Below the pieces are notes generated by a model. That model made no database searches. It worked only from the letters and a program-made list of their open reading frames with translations, and was not told the DNA's origin. From Pontibacter mucosus (GTDB lineage: Bacteria; Bacteroidota; Bacteroidia; Cytophagales; Hymenobacteraceae): a stretch of DNA of 64,000 nt. The position numbers and the translations under genes were made by a program. Below, piece after piece: positions 34,315 through 42,411 of this stretch. The stretch is from positions 472,844 to 536,843 of the forward strand of contig NZ_QBKI01000003.1 in NCBI RefSeq assembly GCF_003054055.1. Reading direction: 5' to 3'. Each line of letters opens with the position of its first letter. The stretch's first letter is position 1.

Positions 34315-34800
34315 ATGTCAGACCTTAATCCGGATGCCGCCGCTTATGCTGGCAAGTTGCGCGTGCGCGTGTGCGGCATCTGCCTGCAGGAAAACAAACT
34401 GTTGCTGGTGCGCCACAGCCATACGTTGGGCAACACTGCTTTCTGGGCCCCTCCGGGTGGCGGCTTGCACTATGGCGAAACAATGCAGGCGTGCCTGCGC
34501 CGGGAGTTTGCGGAAGAGACCGGGCTGCAGGTAACAGTGGGCCGCTTCCTGTTTGTGAACGAGTTTCTGCAGCCGCCCCTGCACGCGGTGGAGTTCTTCT
34601 TTGAAGTGAAACCTGTAGGCGGAACCATGATAACAGGCACCGATCCGGAGTCTGCGGCAGACCGGCAACTGATACAGGAAGTGCAGTGGCTCACCATCAG
34701 GGAGATACAACGTATCCCAACAACCGATAAGCACCGCACGTTGCAGCACCTGCTCTCGCTCGACGACCTGTTGGGCCTGCCGCATAATTTCATGGCATAG
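34315..34800 (+). CDS. NUDIX hydrolase
   Basis: A 161-residue protein with a complete Nudix box near residue 43: GGGLHYGETMQACLRREFAE followed by ETG, giving GX5EX7REUXEEXGU. The preceding VRVCGICLQENKLLLVRHSH strand is typical. The family hydrolyses nucleoside diphosphates linked to another group; substrate unknown. Divergent from the thioesterase gene with 37 bp between starts. Confidence 0.88.
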   Translation: MSDLNPDAAAYAGKLRVRVCGICLQENKLLLVRHSHTLGNTAFWAPPGGGLHYGETMQACLRREFAEETGLQVTVGRFLFVNEFLQPPLHAVEFFFEVKPVGGTMITGTDPESAADRQLIQEVQWLTIREIQRIPTTDKHRTLQHLLSLDDLLGLPHNFMA

Positions 34801-34838
34801 CGCTGTCGCCGCTGCCTTTTGCCATATTTTTTCTATAC

Positions 34839-35774
34839 TTGCAGCAGGGTGCTACACCCGCCAACGCTTACACACGACGACAGGACACCTTGGATACCAT
34901 CAACACACATTACCGGCTTTCGCACCAGATCGAAGACGAGGCATTTTCGCTGCAGCAGGCAGACCAGTGCAACCTATACATGGCACTGAGCCAGAAGGCG
35001 ATACGGTTTGCCGTCTTTAACAGCGAGCGCAACAAGTTTGTGGTGTTAGAGGATTATGAACTGATCACGGTGTTCTCGCCGATGCAGGTGGGAGAGCAAC
35101 TGCGCCTCATTGCCCGGGAAAACCCGCTGCTGCAGCAGCGCTGGAACCTGGTTCGGGTAAGCGTCAGTAACCAGCACTTCACGCTGGTTCCGGAAACGCT
35201 CTACGACCCTTCGCACCAGCAGGACTACCTGCGCCTGCACTCCGACTTTAACCCGCAGCAGGACACGGTGCTGAGCTACCGCCACAGCGGCCTGGAAGCG
35301 ATGAACATTTTTGCCGTAGACGGCAGCACTTACAAGGCTTTGCAAGACATTTTCCCGGAAACAAACCTGCAGGTGGTGCACCTAACCAGTTCCCTTATCC
35401 GAAGCATCCTGCACCAGGTGCCACGCTCAAACCAGCGCAGCATGTATGCTTTTGTAGAGCGAAACTATGTGAGTTTGCTAGTGGTGGGCCCCGCCGGGCT
35501 TGAGTTTTGCAACATCTTCCACTACGTCAGCCCGGAGGACTTTATTTACTACATCATCTTCATCATGCAGGAGCAGAAGATGGACCCGGAGCAGGAAACG
35601 ATAACCGTTTGGGGCGACATCACCCACGACTCTACCCTGTTTAACATTCTGCAACGCTACATCCGCCAGGTGCGTTTGGGTAAGAAACCTGCCGATATTA
35701 CGTATAGCTATAAGTTTAACGACCTGTTTGAGCACCGCTACTTCGAACTCTACAGCCTGCACTTGTGCGAGTAG
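34839..35774 (+). CDS. DUF3822 protein
   Basis: Up to 311 residues; there is no ATG near the beginning, so the start is TTG, at 34839 or more likely 34890 (LDTINTHYRLSHQIEDEAFS). Features: DEAFSLQQADQCNLYMALSQ near the N-terminus, FAVDGSTYKALQDIFP near the middle, and NIFHYVSPEDFIYYIIFIMQ near residue 225. The fold resembles an actin-like ATPase region but no catalytic motif is clear. In related genomes this gene usually precedes rsmD and coaD; here a four-helix-bundle gene stands before coaD. Confidence 0.8.
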   Translation: MQQGATPANAYTRRQDTLDTINTHYRLSHQIEDEAFSLQQADQCNLYMALSQKAIRFAVFNSERNKFVVLEDYELITVFSPMQVGEQLRLIARENPLLQQRWNLVRVSVSNQHFTLVPETLYDPSHQQDYLRLHSDFNPQQDTVLSYRHSGLEAMNIFAVDGSTYKALQDIFPETNLQVVHLTSSLIRSILHQVPRSNQRSMYAFVERNYVSLLVVGPAGLEFCNIFHYVSPEDFIYYIIFIMQEQKMDPEQETITVWGDITHDSTLFNILQRYIRQVRLGKKPADITYSYKFNDLFEHRYFELYSLHLCE

Positions 35775-35783
35775 GCATTTTTG

Positions 35784-35815
35784 AATGAGTGATTGAGTGG
35801 ATGAGTGAATTAGTT
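35784..35815 (+). repeat. GAGTGAAT-family repeat, left of the four-helix gene
   Basis: TGAATGAGTGATTGAGTGGA followed by TGAGTGAATTAG, 10 bp after the DUF3822 stop. An inverted counterpart is at 36233-36266, so the gene between is bracketed by the same repeat in opposite directions. Confidence 0.75.
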
Positions 35816-35858
35816 TACTCTATTGTAGGGTTCATGTAAAAATATCACTCAACTCCAC

Positions 35859-36233
35859 ATGAGTAACACCATCACAACAAAAGCCGATTTTGTAGAGCAG
35901 TTCAAAAACCGGACTAAAAAATTGGCTCTTGACACCATCCGGTTTAGTCAAAGCTTACCACGAACGGAGGAAGCAAACAAAATGAAGCGTCAGTTACTAA
36001 GATCGGCAACATCAGTAGAGGCAAATTACAGAGCAGCATGTAGAGCGAGATCAGCAGCAGAGTTCTACGCAAAGATTAGTATTGTTATAGAAGAGGCTGA
36101 TGAAACACTTTATTGGCTGGAGCTTTTGGAAGAGTGCGGGACTTCACCTAAGACTTCTTTGGCAAGTATAACGAAAGAAGCGACCGAGATTGTATCAGTA
36201 TTAGCAAAAGCAAGAAAAAACACGAATAGATAA
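35859..36233 (+). CDS. Four-helix-bundle (S23/23S rRNA intervening-sequence type) protein
   Basis: A 124-residue all-helical protein. The family signature KMKRQLLRSATSVEANYRAA near residue 45 and EFYAKISIVIEEADETLYWL near residue 67 (each 20 residues) are clear. Homologues are encoded in 23S rRNA intervening sequences and as solitary chromosomal genes in Bacteroidota, and the fold is shared with Avd of diversity-generating retroelements; their function is unsettled. There is no rRNA or reverse transcriptase here. The gene is flanked by inverted GAGTGAAT repeats and appears inserted between DUF3822 and coaD. Confidence 0.9.
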   Translation: MSNTITTKADFVEQFKNRTKKLALDTIRFSQSLPRTEEANKMKRQLLRSATSVEANYRAACRARSAAEFYAKISIVIEEADETLYWLELLEECGTSPKTSLASITKEATEIVSVLAKARKNTNR

Positions 36234-36266
36234 ATTCATTCATTCTCTCAACCATTCATTCATTGA
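36233..36266 (-). repeat. GAGTGAAT-family repeat, right of the four-helix gene
   Basis: AATTCATTCATTCTCTCAAC and CATTCATTCATTG on the + strand, i.e. the complement of the family at 35784-35815. It overlaps the stop of the four-helix gene and runs to 3 bp before the coaD start. Confidence 0.7.
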
Positions 36267-36268
36267 TC

Positions 36269-36745
36269 ATGAAACGCATCGCCCTTTTTCCCGGATCTTT
36301 TGACCCTTTTACCAACGGCCATTACGATGTGGTGATGCGCGGATCTAATTTGTTTGATGAGGTGGTGGTGGCCATTGGAAATAACAGCAGCAAGCAGCGC
36401 TATATCCCAGTGGACAGGATGTTTGAAGTGATGACGCGCCTGTTTGAGGGGCAGCCAAATATCCGCGTAACAACGTTTAAGGGACTCACGGCAGAGTATG
36501 CCAGAGAGATTGGGGCGCAATTTTTGCTGCGCGGGCTACGCAACACCACGGACTTTGAGTATGAAAACACAATCGCCCAGGCCAACCGGCACGTCAACCA
36601 CGACCTGGAAAGTGTTTTCCTGATCACATCCCCCCACCTTGCCGCCATCAGTTCCTCCATCATCCGGGAGATACACCGTTTTGGCGGCAACGTGGATGAA
36701 TTTATACCTTTCCGGTTTTCAGAGATTGCAGATAGTGTCGGATAA
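36269..36745 (+). CDS. coaD: Phosphopantetheine adenylyltransferase
   Basis: A 158-residue protein from the ATG at 36269 (MKRIALFPGSFDPFTNGHYD); a TTG two codons upstream is less likely. PGSFDPFTNGH is the nucleotidyltransferase T/HxGH motif and SSSIIREIHRFGGNV near residue 128 is the C-terminal ISSTxxR signature. CoaD makes dephospho-CoA from 4'-phosphopantetheine and ATP, the penultimate step of CoA synthesis. The 3' end overlaps the convergent NUDIX gene by 44 bp. Confidence 0.95.
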   Translation: MKRIALFPGSFDPFTNGHYDVVMRGSNLFDEVVVAIGNNSSKQRYIPVDRMFEVMTRLFEGQPNIRVTTFKGLTAEYAREIGAQFLLRGLRNTTDFEYENTIAQANRHVNHDLESVFLITSPHLAAISSSIIREIHRFGGNVDEFIPFRFSEIADSVG

Positions 36746-37382
36746 CGAAAGCGATGGAAGTATAGGCTTTTGGCAGCACATCGAGTACTTCTTCCGGCGT
36801 CATCCAGCGCACCTCCTCAATAAACTCCTCTGCCTGTGGTTTGATAAGGCTGTCGTCGGTGCACTCCATTAAAAACCAGCTGGTTTTCTTAAGTATTTTC
36901 TTGCCTTTAAAAGCGTAGGAATGCCAGGTCTTGGGCAGCTTCTCCACTACCTCTACCTTTATGTTGCACTCTTCCTCAACCTCGCGCACGGCGCCTTCAC
37001 GCACTTTTTCCTTCTTCTCCAGCTTTCCTTTGGGCAGGTCCCACACGCCCAGGCGGTATATCATCAGAATCTTTCCGTCCTTAATCACCAGCCCACCGGC
37101 AGCTCTCACGATCTTGAACTGATCTTTCAGGTGATCAATCAGCCTTTTCTTTTTATCGGCCACCAGGGTCAGCGAGTTTAGCTTCTTTAGCTTCTTTACC
37201 TCCATCAGGCGCACGAGCCTATCGATGAGCAGCGGATCTGTCTCTTTTATAAGCACATCCCCTACTAAATCTTTGGAGGTGAAATGATCGGTGGCTTTCA
37301 GGATAAGGTCATACTCGTGTTTGTATACCCTGTCGGATGCCTTTTTTAGGATAAGCGGAATATCGTTGATAAAAACGTTCAT
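36702..37382 (-). CDS. NUDIX domain protein with N-terminal extension
   Basis: A 226-residue protein. The Nudix box is near residue 118 (GKLEKKEKVREGAVREVEEE, then CN-I) with the upstream strand AAGGLVIKDGKILMIYRLG. The first 95 residues (NDIPLILKKASDRVYKHEYD) are a helical extension typical of a Bacteroidota subgroup. Substrate unknown; possibly a nucleotide sugar or polyphosphate. The last 14 codons overlap the end of coaD on the other strand. Confidence 0.85.
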   Translation of the reverse strand: MNVFINDIPLILKKASDRVYKHEYDLILKATDHFTSKDLVGDVLIKETDPLLIDRLVRLMEVKKLKKLNSLTLVADKKKRLIDHLKDQFKIVRAAGGLVIKDGKILMIYRLGVWDLPKGKLEKKEKVREGAVREVEEECNIKVEVVEKLPKTWHSYAFKGKKILKKTSWFLMECTDDSLIKPQAEEFIEEVRWMTPEEVLDVLPKAYTSIAFVIRHYLQSLKTGKV

Positions 37383-37488
37383 TCAGTTGGAGCTACGAAA
37401 GAAGCAAAATTTACACAAAGCAAGAAATAAATCGTCTCAATCAAAACAGCAAACCTAAAAAAGGAAGATAATTTCTGTAAATTCGGCC

Positions 37489-38127
37489 ATGGATTCTATG
37501 ACAACAGCACATCAGGTGGCCTCGTTCCTTCTGGAGACGCAGGCGGTTAAATTAAGTCCGGAGCAGCCGTTTAAGTGGAGCAGCGGCTGGAACTCCCCTA
37601 TCTATTGCGACAACCGCGTCACGCTTTCTTTTCCCTACATCCGCAGCTACATCAAGCAGCAACTGGCCGAGCTGGTAAAAACGCATTACCCGGAGGCGGA
37701 GGCAATTGCCGGTGTGGCCACGGCAGGTATTGCACAGGGAGCACTGGTGGCAGACTTGCTGGAGATGCCTTTTCTGTACGTGCGCCCCGAGCCCAAAAAG
37801 CACGGGATGGGCAATCAGATAGAAGGCCGTCTATTGGAAGGCCAGAAAGTGGTAATGATCGAGGATCTGATCTCAACGGGCGGTAGCTCTTTAAAAGCGG
37901 CTGAAGCGGTGAAAGCTGCAGGTGGTGAGGTATTGGGTATGGCGGCCATCTTTACTTACGGCTTTGCCACAGCGGATGAAAATTTCCAGAAAGCAGGCTT
38001 GCCCCTGTATTGCCTGAGTAACTATAATGCGCTGGTGGAAGCAGCTGCCGCGCAAGGATACATTCCGGAGTCTGCCATGGGCACGCTGGCCGAGTGGCGC
38101 CAGTCGCCGCACACCTGGGGAGTTTAA
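37489..38127 (+). CDS. pyrE: Orotate phosphoribosyltransferase
   Basis: A 212-residue protein with the PRPP-binding motif VVMIEDLISTGGSSLKAAEA near residue 124, and FKWSSGWNSPIYCDNR near residue 25, typical of PyrE. It transfers ribose-5-phosphate from PRPP to orotate in pyrimidine synthesis. Start ATG 37489 is followed by a second Met four codons later. A 24-bp inverted repeat follows its stop. Confidence 0.95.
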   Translation: MDSMTTAHQVASFLLETQAVKLSPEQPFKWSSGWNSPIYCDNRVTLSFPYIRSYIKQQLAELVKTHYPEAEAIAGVATAGIAQGALVADLLEMPFLYVRPEPKKHGMGNQIEGRLLEGQKVVMIEDLISTGGSSLKAAEAVKAAGGEVLGMAAIFTYGFATADENFQKAGLPLYCLSNYNALVEAAAAQGYIPESAMGTLAEWRQSPHTWGV

Positions 38128-38132
38128 TTGAT

Positions 38133-38198
38133 AATGAGTAATGACTAATGAGTAATTGACAATTAATTGCTTCTATTACTCATTAGTCATTACTCATT
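38133..38198. repeat. 24-bp perfect inverted repeat of the ATGAGTAATGA family
   Basis: Arms 38133-38156 (AATGAGTAATGACTAATGAG...) and 38175-38198 are exact complements around an 18-nt loop. It is almost free of G-C-rich cores, unlike a normal terminator. It fills the 83-bp space between the convergent pyrE and OmpA genes and may stop transcription from both. Confidence 0.8.
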
Positions 38199-38210
38199 AA
38201 TAATTATTCA

Positions 38211-40142
38211 TTAAAGTACCTGCATTTCGATGCGGCGGTTCTGCTGGCGGTTTTCGTCGGAGGTGTTGGGCTTTACAGGCTTTGTTTCGCCGTAGCCTTT
38301 GTAGCGGATACGGTCTTTGCCGATGCCATTACCGGCCAGGTAGTCTACCACAGATTTAGCGCGCCGCTCAGACAGTACCTGGTTCGCCTTATCTGAGCCC
38401 ACATCATCCGTGTGTCCGGAGATCTCTATCTTCACCTGCGGATTCTGCTGCATAAAGGCAATGAGCTTGTTAAGCTCTGTCTTCGATTTCTTCACCAGCG
38501 CATACTTTCCCGTATCAAAAAATAGGTTGTTGAGCACCATGGCCGCCCCGGTTTTGATGGGTTCCAGGTACACATCCAGCGCCACCGGCGATAGGGCTTT
38601 GGAAAAAGTGTAATCAAAACTGAGGCTGTTCATCAGGTACCTGGGCGCAGATACATACAGCGCATACTGCTTGCCCTGCGTCAGCACCACCGTATACTCG
38701 CCCGTTACTTTATCGGAACTTACCTGTTGCACCAATGAGTCGGCCTCCACGTCGTAGAGCTGCACTTGCGCGGCCAGCGGTTTTTTGGAGGCTGCATCAA
38801 GCACCCGCCCCTGCGCATAAGTGCTGTTCACGCGGCTGCGCCATTCGGCAGGAACATCAAAGGTAAAAAGCTGTATGCTTGGCGCACCGCCATCGGTGCT
38901 TGTTTGGCGGGAGTAATACCCTATCTCGCTGTCGGGGGTGATGAAGAGCGATCCTTCGTCGGCATGGGTGTTAAGCGGATAGCCCAGGTTTTGTGGGGCA
39001 CTCCACTTACCGTTCGCATGCTTTTCTGCCTTAAACACATCCAGTCCGCCCATACCCATGTGCCCATCGCTTACAAAGTATAAGGTAGTGCCACTCATGT
39101 GGATGGAGGGCGCCATGTCGCGGCCGGTGGAGTTGATTTCTTTCCCCAGGTTAACAGGCTTGGTCCAGGTACCATCGTCGTTGCGGTTGGTAAACCAGAT
39201 ATCTTCCTTACCAACCCCGCCTCCGCGCGTGGAGGAAAAGTATAAAGTACGCCCATCTGCCGAAAGGCTTGGCTGCGAATCCCAGGCCTTGGAGTTAACG
39301 GTATTGCCCATGTTCTGGGGTTTGCTCCACTCACTGCCCGTCCGGAAGGAAATGTACAAATCGCAGTCGCCCTGGGTGTCGGGACGGTTGCAAGAGGTAA
39401 AAACAAGCGTTCTGCCATCTCCGGAAATAGTCGCGGCCCCCTCGTTGGCCGGTGTGTTGATGTTGGGTGAAATCGAAGCGGGCGCTTGCCAGGTACCATC
39501 TTTATACTCGCTCACATAGATGTTCTCGTCGTGGTCGGGCCTGCCACTTTCGCGGGCAGTATAGATAAACAGGCGCTGGTCGGCGGTGGTATAAGGGAAA
39601 TACTGTAGTCCAAAGCGATTCAGCGTGCCGGGCAACTGCTGCGGAGTGAACGGCACAGGTTTCTTCATCGCCTCCAGGGCAAAGCTGGCTGTTTTAAGCT
39701 GCTGCCTGGCACGATCTACCTGCCGGGCATTGGTAACGCCGGTTTTCAGGAATGTCTCGTACCACTCCTTTGCCGCGCTATACTCTCCTTTCTCAAAGTA
39801 TAATTCTGCGAGTTCAAAATAGTTATTGGCCTGCCCTTTAGAGAAAGGAAGCAACTCCAAGCCTTTCTGCATGTACTCAAAGGCTGCCGGCTTGTTGCCC
39901 ATGATGCGGTGCAATCCGGCCGCCCGCAGATAGGCCTCAGCAAATTGCGGATCACGCGCTATCGCCTGGTCAAACGCCTCCAGGGCGCGATTGAAGTCCC
40001 GCGCGCGGGCGTACTCTTCTGCTTTCTCATATAACCGCTCTGCCTTGGCCGAGGTAGTGCTAAGCTTGTGATTTTGTGCCAGACTGAGGGAGGCAGAACC
40101 GAACACCAGGAAAAAGGCAAGGAGCAGCTGTTTATACTTCAT
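38211..40142 (-). CDS. OmpA-family outer-membrane protein with TPR and PD40 repeats
   Basis: A 643-residue exported protein (signal MKYKQLLLAFFLVFGSASLS, cleavage at SLAQ). Residues about 27-150 form TPR repeats (FNRALEAFDQAIARDPQFAE), about 180-420 are PD40/beta-propeller repeats (WDSQPSLSADGRTLYFSSTR), then a carboxypeptidase-regulatory-like Ig domain (GRVLDAASKKPLAAQVQLYD) and a C-terminal OmpA peptidoglycan-binding domain with GHTDDVGSDKANQVLSERR. This architecture is common in Bacteroidota and resembles PorE-like components of type IX secretion. Monocistronic. Confidence 0.93.
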   Translation of the reverse strand: MKYKQLLLAFFLVFGSASLSLAQNHKLSTTSAKAERLYEKAEEYARARDFNRALEAFDQAIARDPQFAEAYLRAAGLHRIMGNKPAAFEYMQKGLELLPFSKGQANNYFELAELYFEKGEYSAAKEWYETFLKTGVTNARQVDRARQQLKTASFALEAMKKPVPFTPQQLPGTLNRFGLQYFPYTTADQRLFIYTARESGRPDHDENIYVSEYKDGTWQAPASISPNINTPANEGAATISGDGRTLVFTSCNRPDTQGDCDLYISFRTGSEWSKPQNMGNTVNSKAWDSQPSLSADGRTLYFSSTRGGGVGKEDIWFTNRNDDGTWTKPVNLGKEINSTGRDMAPSIHMSGTTLYFVSDGHMGMGGLDVFKAEKHANGKWSAPQNLGYPLNTHADEGSLFITPDSEIGYYSRQTSTDGGAPSIQLFTFDVPAEWRSRVNSTYAQGRVLDAASKKPLAAQVQLYDVEADSLVQQVSSDKVTGEYTVVLTQGKQYALYVSAPRYLMNSLSFDYTFSKALSPVALDVYLEPIKTGAAMVLNNLFFDTGKYALVKKSKTELNKLIAFMQQNPQVKIEISGHTDDVGSDKANQVLSERRAKSVVDYLAGNGIGKDRIRYKGYGETKPVKPNTSDENRQQNRRIEMQVL

Positions 40143-40148
40143 GTGGAG

Positions 40149-40823
40149 TTATGGAATATCCATGTACTTGTGCGTCTGTAACGACACGCGCCATTTCGGG
40201 TTGTTTTTAACGTATTCCACGATCAGGGGCGTCATCTCAGCTGCTTTGCTCCACTCCGGCTGCAGGTATAATTTGCAGTGCTCCCCTACGCTGGCTGCGT
40301 GCTCTTCGGCCCACTTAAAATCGCTTTTGTTAAAGATAATTACTTTTAGCTCATGCGCAAAAGGATACACAGACGGATCGGGCTGCTTGAATTTTTTAGG
40401 CGAAAGGCATACCCAATCCCAGCTGCCACTGATGGGATACGCACCGGAAGTTTCGATATAGGTTTTGATGCCGCGCGCCTGCAGTTGCTCCGTCAGCGGG
40501 CCCAGGTTGTAAAGCAGCGGCTCGCCGCCGGTTATCACCACGGCTTTGCCAGGGTAAGCGGCAGCCGTCTCCACAATAGATTCGATGGGCGTGAGCGGGT
40601 GTGCCTCTGCATCCCAGCTTTCTTTTACATCGCACCAATGGCACCCCACGTCGCAACCCCCTAAACGGATAAAGTATGCGGCCGTACCGGTGTTGCCACC
40701 CTCTCCCTGTATCGTATAAAAAGCCTCCATCAGGGGCAGTTCGCTACCATCCTTTGGGACCTGGTGTATAGAGGCTGTTTTGATGACGTTCAATTCTTCC
40801 AATGCTGTAAAATCTAAAGCCAT
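40149..40823 (-). CDS. queE: 7-Carboxy-7-deazaguanine synthase (radical SAM)
   Basis: About 224 residues from the ATG at 40823 (MALDFTALEELNVIKT); a start at 40853 would add ten. The radical SAM cluster is RLGGCDVGCHWCDVKESWD near residue 63, CX3CX2C. Also ITGGEPLLYN near 98 and ETSGAYPISGSWDWVCLSPK near 127. QueE turns carboxytetrahydropterin into carboxydeazaguanine in queuosine synthesis. It stands 6 bp upstream of the OmpA gene on the same strand. Confidence 0.93.
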   Translation of the reverse strand: MALDFTALEELNVIKTASIHQVPKDGSELPLMEAFYTIQGEGGNTGTAAYFIRLGGCDVGCHWCDVKESWDAEAHPLTPIESIVETAAAYPGKAVVITGGEPLLYNLGPLTEQLQARGIKTYIETSGAYPISGSWDWVCLSPKKFKQPDPSVYPFAHELKVIIFNKSDFKWAEEHAASVGEHCKLYLQPEWSKAAEMTPLIVEYVKNNPKWRVSLQTHKYMDIP

Positions 40824-40994
40824 ACTTTTATACTTTGAAGTAAGGCCACTCATACTTGCCGCCCTAATTATAAACCGTAAGGCAGGCGGAACTTACAAAG
40901 TTAGCTAAAAATGCAACAAGGTTTGCAGTCCATGTGTTCCTTGCTCCACAGAAGGCATTTGTTTATACTTTTATACTTTCAGAAGGCACCTGAA

Positions 40995-41043
40995 AAGTAT
41001 AAACCTCACCGCATCCTGTTCGGGCACGGTGAGGTTTATACTT
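40995..41043 (-). terminator. Terminator after folD built from inverted TATACTT copies
   Basis: A perfect 17-bp stem AAGTATAAACCTCACCG (40995-41011) with CGGTGAGGTTTATACTT (41027-41043) and a 15-nt loop. The outer 9 bp are the window motif plus TT. It follows the folD stop codon and also blocks the space to queE. Confidence 0.85.
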
Positions 41044-41058
41044 AAAGCAGCTATATAC

Positions 41059-41940
41059 TTAACCGTATACTTCTTTCTTAGATGCTCTGAGTGTATTCAT
41101 CATCAGCATGGCAATGGTAAGCGGACCTACGCCACCCGGAACCGGCGTGATGTAGCTGCACTTCGGTGCCACACTGTCAAAATCCACATCGCCTCTCAAA
41201 CGGAAACCGGACTTGCGGCTAGCGTCCGGCACACGCGTGGTGCCTACGTCAATCACAACGGCGCCTTCCCGCACCATATCCGCAGTAATTAAACCTGGCT
41301 GACCAACGGCCACAATGATGATATCGGCCTGGCGGGTGTGGTAAGCAAGGTCTGTAGTATGGCGGTGGCAAAGCGTAACGGTACAGTTACCCGGGTAAGC
41401 CGATTTCGACATCAGGATGCTCATAGGCGTTCCGACGATGTTGCTTCGGCCAATCACCACACAGTGCTTGCCTTTTGTTTCTATCTCGTAGCGCATCAGC
41501 AGCTGCAGAATGCCGGCTGGTGTGGCGGGCAAGTAAGCAGGCAGGCCAGCCACCATGCGGCCTACGTTAGTTGGGTGGAAACCATCCACGTCTTTCTTTG
41601 GGTCAATAGCCTCGATAACCTTTTCTGTATCGATGTGCCTTGGCAGGGGCAGCTGCACGATAAAGCCGTCTACTTCCTCATCCTCATTCAGCTCCTTTAT
41701 CTTGTTCAGCAACTCTTCTTCGGTAACGGTGTCCTCGTAACGGATAAGGCTGGAGCCAAAGCCAATGCGCTCGCAGGTGGCCACTTTATTTGTGACATAG
41801 GTAATGGAGCCGCCGTCGTTACCCACCAGCACTGCGGCCAGGTGTGGCACTTTGCCTCCTTTTGCTTTAATAGCAGCTACCTCAGCTGCGATTTCGTTTT
41901 GAATGGCTTCGGATGTTTTTTTACCGTCGAGCAGGGTCAT
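41059..41940 (-). CDS. folD: Methylene-tetrahydrofolate dehydrogenase/cyclohydrolase
   Basis: A 293-residue bifunctional enzyme. [20 protein letters not shown] near residue 50 carries the catalytic Lys, [13 protein letters not shown] near 97 the conserved Gln, and [17 protein letters not shown] near 162 the NADP-binding loop, with [17 protein letters not shown] near 263. It interconverts methylene-, methenyl- and formyl-tetrahydrofolate. Its last codons GAA GTA TAC GGT TAA overlap a motif copy. Confidence 0.96.
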   Translation of the reverse strand: MTLLDGKKTSEAIQNEIAAEVAAIKAKGGKVPHLAAVLVGNDGGSITYVTNKVATCERIGFGSSLIRYEDTVTEEELLNKIKELNEDEEVDGFIVQLPLPRHIDTEKVIEAIDPKKDVDGFHPTNVGRMVAGLPAYLPATPAGILQLLMRYEIETKGKHCVVIGRSNIVGTPMSILMSKSAYPGNCTVTLCHRHTTDLAYHTRQADIIIVAVGQPGLITADMVREGAVVIDVGTTRVPDASRKSGFRLRGDVDFDSVAPKCSYITPVPGGVGPLTIAMLMMNTLRASKKEVYG

Positions 41941-41960
41941 TTTGAAATGTGAATTATGAG

Positions 41961-42338
41961 TTAAGAGTTATGAGTTACTTCTTTATTGTCGAAGAGCTTC
42001 TTCCAAAGAAGTTGCCCGTACACAATATTTGTTAAGTAGGAAGAGGTTATAATAAGGCGATATAAATCTTGACCAACAGGCTTTATTATTTCATTGATTA
42101 CCATACTTATTGCAAAAGTTGCGGAAAGCAAAATTATACTTTTCACATAGCTATTCTTAGCAAACAAAATTGGTACACCCGACAATGCATGATAAACAAC
42201 CGCCGGAAGCCAGTAAATGACAACATACATTAGGGCTGTATCAAAATCTCCCTCATATAGCCTGCCATAGACAAATAATAGGGTGAATTGCGTAACAGCT
42301 ACAACTATTTGATATGTTGCGACCTGGTTCCCTCTCAT
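41961..42338 (-). CDS. Small membrane protein of unknown function (folD-lepA spacer)
   Basis: From the ATG at 42338 ([20 protein letters not shown]) the protein has 125 residues with three or four hydrophobic segments (for example [44 protein letters not shown]). The upstream 18 codons of the longer reading frame run through a hairpin and are not credible. Base content is more AT-rich than folD and lepA on either side. No family recognised. The 3' end abuts ATGAGTTA-type repeats (41943-41975). Confidence 0.6.
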   Translation of the reverse strand: MRGNQVATYQIVVAVTQFTLLFVYGRLYEGDFDTALMYVVIYWLPAVVYHALSGVPILFAKNSYVKSIILLSATFAISMVINEIIKPVGQDLYRLIITSSYLTNIVYGQLLWKKLFDNKEVTHNS

Positions 42339-42370
42339 CAAACTTGCAGTTGTTATAGTATATAAGCCAC

Positions 42371-42402
42371 AAGCCCCGGCATGCAGGGGCACGCCGGGGC
42401 TT
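42371..42402. terminator. Hairpin between lepA and the small membrane-protein gene
   Basis: AAGCCCCGGC (42371-42380) with GCCGGGGCTT (42393-42402), 10 bp, loop 12 nt, about 10 bp after the lepA stop. On the + strand it is followed by GTTTATACTTT. No long U-run on the minus strand. Confidence 0.65.
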
Positions 42403-42411
42403 GTTTATACT

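Noticed and set aside
35859..36233. Part of a diversity-generating retroelement (Avd)
   Set aside because: The fold is shared but no reverse transcriptase, template repeat or variable-repeat target is present nearby.
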